Of a stretch of 63,551 nt of DNA, positions 45,547 through 53,164 are shown piece by piece. Where the stretch lies: assembly GCA_038731975.1 (NCBI GenBank), contig JAVYQJ010000008.1, positions 1-63,551 on the forward strand. The letters are read 5' to 3'. Within the stretch, counting starts at the first letter, position 1; the number at the start of each line of letters is the position of its first letter. Position numbers and translations under genes: made by a program. Source of the stretch: Thermofilaceae archaeon (lineage in GTDB: Archaea; Thermoproteota; Thermoprotei; Thermofilales; Thermofilaceae). Under the pieces are notes generated by a model that was not told the origin of the DNA, searched no databases, and worked only from the letters and a program-made list of their open reading frames with translations.

Positions 45547-47949
45547 TTAGCTAGCTAGGACGATGATTATCGTGATCGTCCTTTCAGACGGGGCCTGCCT
45601 CACGTACACGCAGATTCTACTGAACCTGCCTATAATGTCCTTTCCATTCCTGAACATTTCATTTAGCCATGCTTCAGCAAAATCCACGCTAAGAGTTGCA
45701 GGGTGCAGTCTGAGAGTAATAGTGTAATAGTAGTACAATAATGATGGATCTTCTGTCAACGCCGTTCTAACAATAGATTCGAGAACGCTATCCCACTGCA
45801 AGCGTGGGTTCAAGCTCCGCAGGGCGCGGTAAACAGCGCTACTGATTTCAGCATCAGTCATCCTCTCACCTTTAGGAAGTTGCGCTGGATCGATAACCTC
45901 TACAAGAGGCTCTCCCGCTCGATCAAGAGTAACCTTGTATACAGTTTCTATGCGCCACACATTTTGTTCATTTCTAGAAAAATAGCTCTCGTACTCCTCG
46001 TACCTTAAGGGGGGCATTTTCTGATCTAGAACGTAAGTTCTTCCGTTCACTACCACTGCCGTAGCTACGTGTCCGGTAAAGTTTGAGCTTAGATCTAAGA
46101 TGTATGCTTCACTTAAACCCGACTCAAGTAGAAGCGCAGCAGTGAGCAATGAGTAATCTACACAAATGCCTTTCCTCATTTTTACAGTTTCAGGCGGAGA
46201 ATAGTAATAGTAAGGTATAGATCTTTTGGCTTTTTCATAATCATAGTTTATATTTTCATCCAACCATTTAAGCACATTCCACACAGTTTCCGCGGGCGTT
46301 TTTCCCCTTAGCGTGAACGCTAGCTGGGATACTCCCATTCTGAAGAACTTACTCAGAGCAGATTTAATGGTATCTTCGTCGAAAAACATCCTCCAGTTCC
46401 GTAGAGGGTTGGTTCCTATTTTGTGCTCGTATCCATCGAGCAATCCGTCCTTGTCGGTATCGTTGTTCAGGGGGTCGGTTCCTATTCTCAACTCAACCCC
46501 GTCCAACAAACCGTCTGCGTCAGTGTCGTTTAGGAAGGGTTTCGTCCCTCGCCTCAATTCTTCTCCATCACTAAGCCCATCGTCATCAGTGTCCCAGCTT
46601 AACGGGTTAGTTCCTATTCCAAGTTCAAATCCATCGAGTAGTCCGTCCCCATCGGTATCTGCCTTCAACGGATCGGTAGCTAGCTTTAGCTCCATTGAAT
46701 CGCTTAACCCGTCCCCATCGGTATCCGCCTTGATTGGATTGGTTCCTATTTTGTGCTCGTATCCATCGAGCAATCCGTCCTTGTCGGTATCGTTGTTCAG
46801 GGGGTCGGTTCCTATTCTCAACTCTAATGCATCAATAAGCTCATCCCTATCAGTATCTGCATCTAACGGATTGGTGCTTATTAAAAACTCATAGTCATCG
46901 GTGAGCCCGTCATCGTCGGTGTCCACTTTTGAAGGGCTTGTGCCGTGTACCACCTCGTACCAGTCGCTTAATCCGTCGCCATCGGTGTCTTTAGCTAAGG
47001 GGTTTGTTCCGAGCCTAAGCTCGTATTCGTCGTCCAAAAAGTCTTTATCGGTGTCTACGTCTAAAAAGTTCAAGCCTCGCTTGATTTCAACCCAGTTCGT
47101 GAGTCCATCGCCGTCAAAGTCTGAGTTTAAAAATATAAGAAACAGGATAGACAAGATAATGAGCGCGATAAGGATGGTTATTTTTTTAACCTTTTTTCTC
47201 TCAGCTAGAACAGTTTTTTCTGGGGTGCGGCTCTTCAGCGCAACAGACGTTACCTCTGCAGTACGTTCTTCTCTTCCTCTCTCACTCAACTTTGTTCTAC
47301 TTCTGCTCTCATTATATGTTCTCCAGAACCATACGGTGTACGCGATACAAGGGTGTCCATTCGTGCTCGTCCAATGCGCCCTCACAATTGGGGCTAGATC
47401 ACGGTAGCGTTCGGGGTTGGCTATGTACTGGCTGAAAGTCGCAATAAGCCTTGGTGTTACGTGCCTTTCGCAGTAGAGCTCACCGCAGAACCCGCACGCC
47501 ATGAGGACTTTCTCAGAGCAATCACCCATGATGCTGCAACGGGGACATACACCCAGTGAGTTCTTATCGGCGAGAGAGGCGCTTTCCCGCTTAGCCTCAG
47601 TTTTCTTCTTAACGGCTTCTACGGATCGTAAAGCGGGCAAAGATTGCCCCGTTAGAGCCTCATACAAATCGCGAACTATTTGTACCACTTCGGGGGGTAG
47701 ATCGTGCTGCTGTTTTGTTAGCGCTAGCAGACTATCGGCGAACTCTTTCTTGGAAATTCTACCAAATGCTAGTTCTTTTTGAAGCTTTTCGATCTGCGCG
47801 TAAAGGTACACATCATTGTATGAGATGAACCGTGATTTTAAGTTGAGAACGTCCACACCGTACTTCTCAATGAGGTACGAGCGGTACTTAGTTAGAAATG
47901 GGTTTACAACTTGTGTTGCGAGGATAAACCTGTCCCTCTCCATCTTCAC
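45547..47949 (-). CDS. membrane protein with Zn-finger N-terminus, eleven Tsp3 calcium repeats and a transglutaminase-like domain
   Basis: An 800-aa protein. The cytosolic N-terminal part has a helical region and an AN1-like Cys/His cluster (C135, C138, C144, C152, C155, C160, H163). A basic stretch (RKKVKK) leads into one membrane helix (about 257-275). Outside are eleven thrombospondin type-3 repeats of about 22 residues (DTDGDGLSD, DTDKDGLLDGYE), each a calcium loop. A transglutaminase-like domain follows, with Cys in MRKGICVDYSLLTAALL, His in FTGHVATAVV and Asp in YVLDQKMPP, and then a C-terminal domain of about 130 residues. It could be a surface protease or cross-linker whose stalk is stiffened by calcium. 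Codon use and base composition are more AT-rich than in neighbouring genes, which suggests transfer. Confidence 0.75.
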   Translation of the reverse strand: MKMERDRFILATQVVNPFLTKYRSYLIEKYGVDVLNLKSRFISYNDVYLYAQIEKLQKELAFGRISKKEFADSLLALTKQQHDLPPEVVQIVRDLYEALTGQSLPALRSVEAVKKKTEAKRESASLADKNSLGVCPRCSIMGDCSEKVLMACGFCGELYCERHVTPRLIATFSQYIANPERYRDLAPIVRAHWTSTNGHPCIAYTVWFWRTYNESRSRTKLSERGREERTAEVTSVALKSRTPEKTVLAERKKVKKITILIALIILSILFLIFLNSDFDGDGLTNWVEIKRGLNFLDVDTDKDFLDDEYELRLGTNPLAKDTDGDGLSDWYEVVHGTSPSKVDTDDDGLTDDYEFLISTNPLDADTDRDELIDALELRIGTDPLNNDTDKDGLLDGYEHKIGTNPIKADTDGDGLSDSMELKLATDPLKADTDGDGLLDGFELGIGTNPLSWDTDDDGLSDGEELRRGTKPFLNDTDADGLLDGVELRIGTDPLNNDTDKDGLLDGYEHKIGTNPLRNWRMFFDEDTIKSALSKFFRMGVSQLAFTLRGKTPAETVWNVLKWLDENINYDYEKAKRSIPYYYYSPPETVKMRKGICVDYSLLTAALLLESGLSEAYILDLSSNFTGHVATAVVVNGRTYVLDQKMPPLRYEEYESYFSRNEQNVWRIETVYKVTLDRAGEPLVEVIDPAQLPKGERMTDAEISSAVYRALRSLNPRLQWDSVLESIVRTALTEDPSLLYYYYTITLRLHPATLSVDFAEAWLNEMFRNGKDIIGRFSRICVYVRQAPSERTITIIIVLAS
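46409..46494. repeat. DNA repeat inside the Tsp3 gene, copy 1
   Basis: At least 84 bp are identical to 46741-46824, offset by 330 bp, which is five 22-codon Tsp3 units. The lack of synonymous changes points to recent internal duplication or gene conversion. The flanking repeats have diverged. Confidence 0.8.
46739..46824. repeat. DNA repeat inside the Tsp3 gene, copy 2
   Basis: The second copy of the 84-bp identity described for 46409-46494. It encodes the RIGTDPLNNDTDKDGLLDG segment and the start of the next unit. Confidence 0.8.
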
Positions 47950-48389
47950 TTTGTAAATCTAATCTTCTTCTTAAATAAATTTTTGCACATTTTCATAATC
48001 TCTTTGTGAAGCTTGCGGAGCATTCAAGCATCACCCCTCCCGGTTGTGTACGAGTATGAGATCCGATGGTGGAAGCCCAACTTACTTCACAATGATAACG
48101 CATGTATCGCAATGCATCTTTATCAGCCGTATACGTCACAGAGTTTTCGTAGCACCTCCTTTTTTAAATCGACAGCTTGCTCATAACGAACTGTAAGAGG
48201 GTTGTAGCAGAAACTCGGTAGAGGGGAATAGAAAGGACAGAACCGGCTTTGAGGAGGCGGAGAGGAGGATGACCCATATGCTGGATTCAGGCTACTCCAA
48301 CGTAGTTAGACTCGAGAGGCTAAGCAAACTTACGGCATTGGAGGGGGCAATGCTTAAAACGGCTCGCGCGCAGAGAGCGGAGGCTTCGC
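47950..48389. other. 440-nt intergenic region with possible gene remnants
   Basis: Upstream of the 800-aa gene, the AT-rich stretch supplies its promoter. No confident gene is visible. Two short plus-strand frames look weakly protein-like: 48046-48186 (VYEYEIRWWKPN onward, 46 aa) and 48269-48397 (MTHMLDSGYSNVVRLERLSK onward, 42 aa), the latter overlapping the LarA-like start. They may be remnants of disrupted genes at the edge of the island. Confidence 0.4.
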
Positions 48390-48397
48390 GTGCTTGA
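48269..48397 (+). pseudogene. short ORF or gene remnant before larA-like gene
   Basis: A 42-aa frame (MTHMLDSGYSNVVRLERLSK onward) preceded by a good GGAGAGGAGG ribosome-binding site. It overlaps the next gene by 8 nt, which would fit translational coupling. The helical, charged sequence looks plausible but matches nothing I recognise, so it may be a small leader protein or the tail of a lost gene. Confidence 0.3.
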
Positions 48398-49535
48398 AGC
48401 GCGTGATGTTGTGCGCTTCCTCGAGCGGCTTGGGTTGGAGCACCAGCTCGTTAGCCCTCCCAGCATTCCTCCGTTAGGGGGTTTAAGCGGCATCGTGCCG
48501 CCCGACCCTCCGCGGGGGCGTATCGCGTTAGCGGTGCCCGATCACACCCGGCCCCTACCCCTCCGCGACGTGCTGAGGGTGCTGGAGCCCCTCCTCAACC
48601 GCGCGACTCTCATCTTCGCGACGGGCACCCACAGCATGACCGTTGAGGAAGCCGTGCGGCTGCTCGGCCCTTACGCCGGTAGGGTTAGCTTTAAGGTGCA
48701 CGACTGCCGGGGCATCCACAAGTACGTGGGAGCGACGAGTCGTGGGCTCCAAGTCGAAGTGGATAGCACCTTCGTTGAGGCGGATTTCAGGGTCACCGTG
48801 GGCCTGGTGGCGCCCCACCCGTGGGCGGGCTTCTCCGGGGGCAGCAAGGTTGTGCTCCCGGGGCTCTCCAGCCAGAGGACGATCGTTGAGCACCACGTCA
48901 GGTGGTACGAAGAGGGTAGGCCGGCCGTGGTGGAGGGCAACCCCTTCCGAGAGGAGATCGATGAGGCTGGGAGGCTGGCGGGGGTTGACTGGGCCCTCAA
49001 CCTGGTCCTGGACGGGGATGGCAGAGTTGTTTACGCCGCGGCGGGCGAGCCTCAGAGCTCGTTCAGAGCCTGCGTCGAGGTTGCCGAGAGGCTCTACGTG
49101 AGGGACGTCGACGGGCCCTTCGACTCCGCGGTGGTGTTCGCCGACCCTCTCGACATCGATTTCTACCAGGCGACGAAAGCCCTGGAGCACGCAGCACCGG
49201 TGGTTGCTGAGGGGGGCTCGATCGTGCTCGTAGCGGGCTGCAGGCAGGGCGTCGGGGACGGCGAGTTCCAGAGGTACCTGGAGATGGGTAGGGAGGAGCT
49301 CCTGGAGCACGTGCGGGGAGGGCGTGCCGGCAACATCGTCCCGGCCATTGTCGCTTTGAAGCTGAAGGAGATCGCTGAAGCCTACAACGTTACCCTGCTG
49401 ACCCGGGCTGAGGTCAGCATACCGCAGGTCAGCCTGACCAGAGACCCCCTCACAGCCCTCAGCCGGCTTAAAGGTAGGGTGCTGGTTTTGGCTAGGGGAG
49501 GCTTCACGGTGCCCCGCCTCAGGCATGGCGAGTGA
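48390..49535 (+). CDS. LarA-like (nickel-pincer racemase) family protein
   Basis: A 381-aa LarA/DUF2088 protein. The N-terminal IALAVPDHTRPLPLRDVLRVL corresponds to the substrate/cofactor DxTR motif. H81 in ATGTHSM, H104 in KVHDC, H143 in APHPWAGFSGG and K153 in GGSKVVLPGLSSQRTIVEHH align with the active-site His and pincer-cofactor Lys of lactate racemase. Homologues epimerise or racemise various 2-hydroxy acids, so lactate is not assured. No larB, larC or larE is in the window. GTG at 48390 overlaps a short upstream frame; a CTTAAAACG box lies 31-38 nt upstream. Confidence 0.82.
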   Translation: MLEARDVVRFLERLGLEHQLVSPPSIPPLGGLSGIVPPDPPRGRIALAVPDHTRPLPLRDVLRVLEPLLNRATLIFATGTHSMTVEEAVRLLGPYAGRVSFKVHDCRGIHKYVGATSRGLQVEVDSTFVEADFRVTVGLVAPHPWAGFSGGSKVVLPGLSSQRTIVEHHVRWYEEGRPAVVEGNPFREEIDEAGRLAGVDWALNLVLDGDGRVVYAAAGEPQSSFRACVEVAERLYVRDVDGPFDSAVVFADPLDIDFYQATKALEHAAPVVAEGGSIVLVAGCRQGVGDGEFQRYLEMGREELLEHVRGGRAGNIVPAIVALKLKEIAEAYNVTLLTRAEVSIPQVSLTRDPLTALSRLKGRVLVLARGGFTVPRLRHGE

Positions 49536-49606
49536 AGCGCGAGCGCTGCGGCTCCCGGCAGCACAGGGCGCGAAAGCTTTAAGCCCCCATCTTCCAGTGC
49601 GATTAC

Positions 49607-49703
49607 GGGCCGGTAGCTCAGACTGGGAGAGCGCCCGCTTGGCATGCGGGAGAACGGAAGACCCGTCCCGACGTCCCGGGTTCAAGTCCCGGCCGGTCCA
49701 CCA
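49607..49703 (+). tRNA. tRNA-Ala(GGC) with a ~20-nt intron in the variable region, CCA encoded
   Basis: Acceptor stem GGGCCGG (49607-49613) pairs with CCGGTCC (49693-49699), including the G3-U70 pair that marks alanine. The D stem is GCTC/GAGC. The anticodon stem CCCGC/GCGGG encloses TTGGCAT, with anticodon GGC at 49641-49643. The T arm is CCGGG-TTCAAGT-CCCGG (49676-49692), followed by discriminator A and CCA. Between anticodon and T stems lie 25 nt instead of the usual 5. Removing AACGGAAGACCCGTCCCGAC (49653-49672) leaves AGGTC, a normal variable loop. CGG/CCG pairing and flanking bulges fit a relaxed bulge-helix-bulge splice site. A TATA-like CTTTAAG lies about 27 nt upstream. Confidence 0.93.
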
Positions 49704-50071
49704 CCTGGCTTTTCTGGCCCCTGCTCAGCGGCTGAGGCCAAACACTATTCAATCAAGCGCGATTTTTCCCACGATACCTCGTTGCTTAACGCGGCAGGAG
49801 CGACGAAGAGGGCGCTGTGCGGTTAAGAACCGATGAAGACCGTGCCGTACCAGAGCGCCATGTCTCCAGCCCGCTGCGGGGGTCTGTATGGATCTTTTAA
49901 AGCGGGCGCCGAAGATCCGCCTTCAAGACCTTGTCGCATGATACCATCGCTGGGAGAAGCGTTTCAATCAATGCGGGTGGGGATCGAGCGAGCAATCTGG
50001 GGTTACGCTCGCGCGACCCATCCGGGGAACTCATTTTAACGAGGCTTCGCCCGAGGATCGGGCGCCGACTT
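49704..50071. other. 368-nt region without a clear gene
   Basis: It contains two TATA-like boxes, CTTTTAAAGC near 49890-49899 and CATTTTAACG near 50032-50040. The second probably serves the GH42 gene with a short leader. The first could start a longer leader or a small RNA. GGGCGCCGA recurs at about 49904 and 50061. No protein frame here looks real. Confidence 0.4.
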
Positions 50072-52090
50072 ATGGCTTACCTTGGTGTGGATTACTACCC
50101 AGAGCATTGGCCGAGAGAGAGGTGGGATCTCGATATCAGGTTGATGAGGGAGGCTGGAATAAACGTTGTTAGGCTTGCGGAGTTCGCCTGGTGCCGGCTT
50201 GAGCCTCAGCCGGGGAAGTACGATTTCTCCTGGCTCGACGAAGTCGTAGATAAGATGTCGAAAGCGGGCTTGAAGGTCATCCTCGGTACACCGACCGCGG
50301 CGCCACCGCCTTGGCTCGTCAAGCTGTACCCGGACGTTCTACCGGTCGACCACCAGGGTCACAGGATGCCGCCCGTGATGAGGAGGCACTACTGCCCTAA
50401 CAACCCGAACTACGTTCGGCTGAGCGTCAGGATCGTGAAGGCGATCGCGGAGCACTACAGGGACAACCCGACCGTGGTAGGCTACCAGGTGGACAACGAG
50501 TTCGGCTTTTACGGCGACTACTGCTACTGCGAGCACTGCGTGCGCGGCTTCAGGGAGTGGTTGGAGTCCAAGTACGGGAGCGTGGATAACCTGAACAGGG
50601 CTTACGGGACCATCTTCTGGAGCCAGGAGTACAGGGACTGGTCGGAGATCCACCCGCCGACGCCGCCCTACGACGGCTGCAACCGCTCTCTCGCTCTCGA
50701 CTGGTTCAGATTCAGATCCGAGTCCTTCGTCCGGTACTTGAAGAGGCAGGTGGATGTCATAAAGTCTGTAAGCCCTGAGAAGAGGGTTACCACAAACCTG
50801 CCCGGCGCTTTCCCGGCGGACGTCGACTCCTACGCCTTGAGCAGCGAGCTCGACTTCGCCTCCCTCGACTGCTACCCAGCCTTCGGTAGGCTGGACAAGG
50901 AGGATCCAGCTTGGACGGCGCTGGAGCATGATGCGTCGAGGGTCATGGGGCGTGGAGTCTACTGGGTTATGGAGCTTCAAGCGGGGTCAACGGACGGATA
51001 CTTCAACCACCCGATCGGTCGCATGCCTGAGCCGGGTGAGTTGAGGAGGTGGGCGTACCAGGCTATCGCGCACGGCGCTGAGGGTGTCGTGTACTTCAGG
51101 TGGAGGACCGCCTGCTTCGGCAAGGAGCAGTACTGGCACGGGATCCTCAACCACGATGGTGAAGTGAACAGGAGGTACCTTGAAGTGAAGAAGCTCGGGG
51201 GAGAGTTGAGCAGGCTGCGCGAGGTGCTTGCGGGATCGCGGTTCGAGAGCAGAGTGGCGGTGCTGTTCTCCTACGACTCCTACTGGTCGCTGCAGATCGA
51301 AAAAGGCTACTACACGCGGAGCTACACCGATCAAGTGCTGGCCGTGTACAGGGCGCTCTGGCTCCGCAGCATCAACGTGGACGTAATCCCGCCGGACTGG
51401 AACCTGTCCAGGTACAGGGTTGTCTTCGCGCCGTTCCTCTACCTCACGGATGAGCAGCTTACAGGCAGGCTGGAGAGCTTCGTGCGAGAAGGAGGCGTGC
51501 TGGTCGCATCAGCTAGAACCTCGGTGAAGGACTCGTGCAACAACGTGTACCCAACGGGTTTGCCCGGTAGGCTCGTGGACGTCTTCGGCGCAAGGGTGAT
51601 CGATTACACGCCTCTGCCTCCAAACGCTCAAGCCCACATCGCAATCGGAGGTGAGAAGCACCCTGCGGCAGGCTGGCTGGAGGAGCTCGCTCCAACCACA
51701 GCGAAGGCTATGGGGGTCCACGACTACAAGTGGCTCAGCGGCAAACCTGCTGTAACCGTCAACGAGCTCGGTAGAGGGAGAGCCATCTACGTTGGCTCCT
51801 TCCTAACGCCCGAGCTCGCTGAAGCGATTGTCGACCTCGCCCTAGGGAAGGAGGTGGCGCCCCCCGTTCTGAGAAGAGGCGATTTCGCGGAGGTCACAGT
51901 GAAAGAGAAGGATGACGGGTCTAGGCTGGTATTCGTAATCAACCACGAGTCGGAGATGAAGAAGGTGGAGCTATTGCTACCAGAAGAGCATGCAATCACC
52001 TTCCTACTGCGGGGCGCGAAGCTACGAAGCGATAGATGCACACTCGAGCTGGGCCCATACGACGTGGAGGTACTGCTACTGGAGAAGTGA
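50072..52090 (+). CDS. beta-galactosidase, glycoside hydrolase family 42
   Basis: A 672-aa GH42 enzyme. The TIM barrel carries acid/base Glu143 in GYQVDNEFGFYG and nucleophile Glu301 in WVMELQAGS. Cys108, Cys151, Cys153 and Cys156 match the zinc site of Thermus A4 beta-galactosidase. The trimerisation domain (SRVAVLFSYDSYWSLQIEKG) and a C-terminal beta domain follow. ATG at 50072 (MAYLGVDYYPEHW) is the natural start; the in-frame extension to 49931 is not family-like. No signal peptide is present, so it acts in the cytosol on galactosides from the medium or from other glycosidases. Confidence 0.95.
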   Translation: MAYLGVDYYPEHWPRERWDLDIRLMREAGINVVRLAEFAWCRLEPQPGKYDFSWLDEVVDKMSKAGLKVILGTPTAAPPPWLVKLYPDVLPVDHQGHRMPPVMRRHYCPNNPNYVRLSVRIVKAIAEHYRDNPTVVGYQVDNEFGFYGDYCYCEHCVRGFREWLESKYGSVDNLNRAYGTIFWSQEYRDWSEIHPPTPPYDGCNRSLALDWFRFRSESFVRYLKRQVDVIKSVSPEKRVTTNLPGAFPADVDSYALSSELDFASLDCYPAFGRLDKEDPAWTALEHDASRVMGRGVYWVMELQAGSTDGYFNHPIGRMPEPGELRRWAYQAIAHGAEGVVYFRWRTACFGKEQYWHGILNHDGEVNRRYLEVKKLGGELSRLREVLAGSRFESRVAVLFSYDSYWSLQIEKGYYTRSYTDQVLAVYRALWLRSINVDVIPPDWNLSRYRVVFAPFLYLTDEQLTGRLESFVREGGVLVASARTSVKDSCNNVYPTGLPGRLVDVFGARVIDYTPLPPNAQAHIAIGGEKHPAAGWLEELAPTTAKAMGVHDYKWLSGKPAVTVNELGRGRAIYVGSFLTPELAEAIVDLALGKEVAPPVLRRGDFAEVTVKEKDDGSRLVFVINHESEMKKVELLLPEEHAITFLLRGAKLRSDRCTLELGPYDVEVLLLEK

Positions 52091-52158
52091 GCTGACCCGA
52101 CGCTAAGCTTGAAGAACGCTGGGGCTCCAGACCAGCTGTTCACCGTGAACAAAGCTGG

Positions 52159-52316
52159 CTACCGCTTGCCGTAGCGATCGCCAACCACCTTCATCCAAGC
52201 TTTATCGACCGTTTTCCGTGAAAACCTAACGTACGGGAAGCACTCGGGAATGTGCGAATCCCACACATAGTTCCGCGCCTGGTGCACATCTCCCCCTTCG
52301 TGGTTTTCCTCGAGGG
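52159..52316 (-). pseudogene. possible C-terminal gene fragment
   Basis: A minus-strand frame reads ARNYVWDSHIPECFPYVRF, then SRKTVDKAWMKVVGDRYGKR and a stop. The mix of aromatic, charged and hydrophobic residues looks like real protein, but there is no start or upstream domain; the frame runs into the GC-rich block. It may be the tail of a decayed gene. Confidence 0.25.
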
Positions 52317-52319
52317 GCC

Positions 52320-52530
52320 CGCCCCCGGCCTCCCCGGCTTTTAGCCGTGGACGGCCGGAGCGGGTCATGGGGCCGGCCACCGCCTCATGGCGGCAGCCTA
52401 CTCGCCCGCCTCCCGGCACCCCGTCGCCGGTGCGCTTCCCGGCTGCTCACCCCCTCGTCGAGCGCGCGGGCCCCCTGGAGCGCCCCGGGCGGGTTGAGCA
52501 CGCCAATCGTCATCGAGCTGCCTCGGCAGG
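52320..52530. ncRNA. GC-rich structured non-coding block (RNA gene candidate)
   Basis: About 200 nt of very high GC without a plausible protein frame. Visible pairings are CCGCC-tcat-GGCGG, GCACC-N8-GGTGC, and a long-range pairing of TCATGGGGCC (from about 52368) with GGCCCCCTGGA (about 52472). A plus-strand TATA-like GCTTTTAGCC at 52338-52347 would place a transcript start near 52370. I could not match it to SRP RNA (no GGAAGG helix 8 loop), RNase P RNA, or box C/D motifs. High GC with nested hairpins is typical of thermophile RNA genes, but repeats or decayed DNA could also explain it. Confidence 0.35.
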
Positions 52531-52884
52531 ATGGAGGTGGAGTCCGCTGAAATCAGGGACGGTAAACTCGTGATCCGGTCTAAGGGGGGAGAGGAGGTAG
52601 CTTTAGGTAAGCCGACGGACATGAGGTGGAATCCTCCGAGGGCTGAGAGGTGGTACGGTTTCCCGCTTGAATCCTTCAAGGAGGTTCTCAGGTTCGAGGG
52701 GTTGAGGGGGAGGGGGCTGCTGGAGGGGTACGCGAGCCTCGACGTAAAAGGGGAGAAGCTGCACATCGGCGCGTGCGGCCGCGTGTTCTTCGCGCTATTG
52801 AGGGGCTGCTCAGAAGAGTTCAGGGTGAGCGTGAAGCTGAGCTATCTAGCGGAGGCGCTGGAGGCCTTCGAAATTGCGGGTTGA
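52531..52884 (+). CDS. hypothetical protein
   Basis: A 117-aa soluble protein, not recognised. It has an N-terminal beta hairpin (SAEIRDGKLVIRSKGGEEVAL), a middle region with aromatic residues (RWNPPRAERWYGFPLESFKEVL), further strands (YASLDVKGEKLHIGACG) and a C-terminal helix. ATG at 52531 is the first codon after the GC-rich block. Its stop overlaps a TTG that may start a 34-aa frame. Confidence 0.55.
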   Translation: MEVESAEIRDGKLVIRSKGGEEVALGKPTDMRWNPPRAERWYGFPLESFKEVLRFEGLRGRGLLEGYASLDVKGEKLHIGACGRVFFALLRGCSEEFRVSVKLSYLAEALEAFEIAG

Positions 52885-52985
52885 AGCTGGGGGGCATAGC
52901 GTTCACGCGCAGGGAGCGGCGCGCAGTCTTAATCCAGCTGAGGGGAGGCTTGTTGAAAGCCTACATAGCCGCAGCCCTCGAGTGA
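52881..52985 (+). CDS. 34-aa small protein, translationally coupled
   Basis: TTG at 52881 overlaps the upstream stop (TTGA). The frame reads KLGGIAFTRRERRAVLIQLR, then GGLLKAYIAAALE and a stop, an amphipathic, basic-then-hydrophobic sequence. It could be a real small protein or the displaced C-terminus of the preceding gene after a frameshift. Confidence 0.4.
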   Translation: MKLGGIAFTRRERRAVLIQLRGGLLKAYIAAALE

Positions 52986-52989
52986 GAGG

Positions 52990-53050
52990 AAGCGGGGTGC
53001 TTCATTCCATTTCTAATCTTCTTTCCCCGCTTGACCCCCAAAGGCGGGGG
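52990..53050. terminator. hairpins after the small-protein pair
   Basis: AAGCGGGG (52990-52997) pairs with CCCCGCTT (53025-53032), and just after it CCCCC-AAAGGC-GGGGG (53035-53050) forms a tight hairpin. They lie directly downstream of the 52531-52985 gene pair, in a stretch with pyrimidine runs, so a role in 3'-end formation is likely. The remaining 110 nt to 53164 hold only a direct repeat AGTGGGCAA (53117 and 53146). Confidence 0.4.
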
Positions 53051-53164
53051 AGCGGTGGGGCACGGCAAGGGGTGAAGAGGGACGAAGATCCTTGAGTTTG
53101 ACGGGATGTGCTAACTAGTGGGCAATAATTGTTCTCGTTGGATGCAGTGGGCAAGCACTAGGGT

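Noticed and set aside
46381-47120. Regular repeats resembling a CRISPR array
   Set aside because: The repeats are in-frame 66-bp Tsp3 protein units with degenerate sequence and no unique spacers.
48046-48186. 46-aa frame VYEYEIRWWKPN onward as a gene
   Set aside because: It lacks start-site signals and conservation evidence; kept only as a possible remnant in the spacer description.
52320-52530. SRP RNA or RNase P RNA in the GC-rich block
   Set aside because: Conserved SRP helix 8 loop and RNase P CR-I/CR-V strings were not found on either strand, so only an unnamed RNA candidate is kept.
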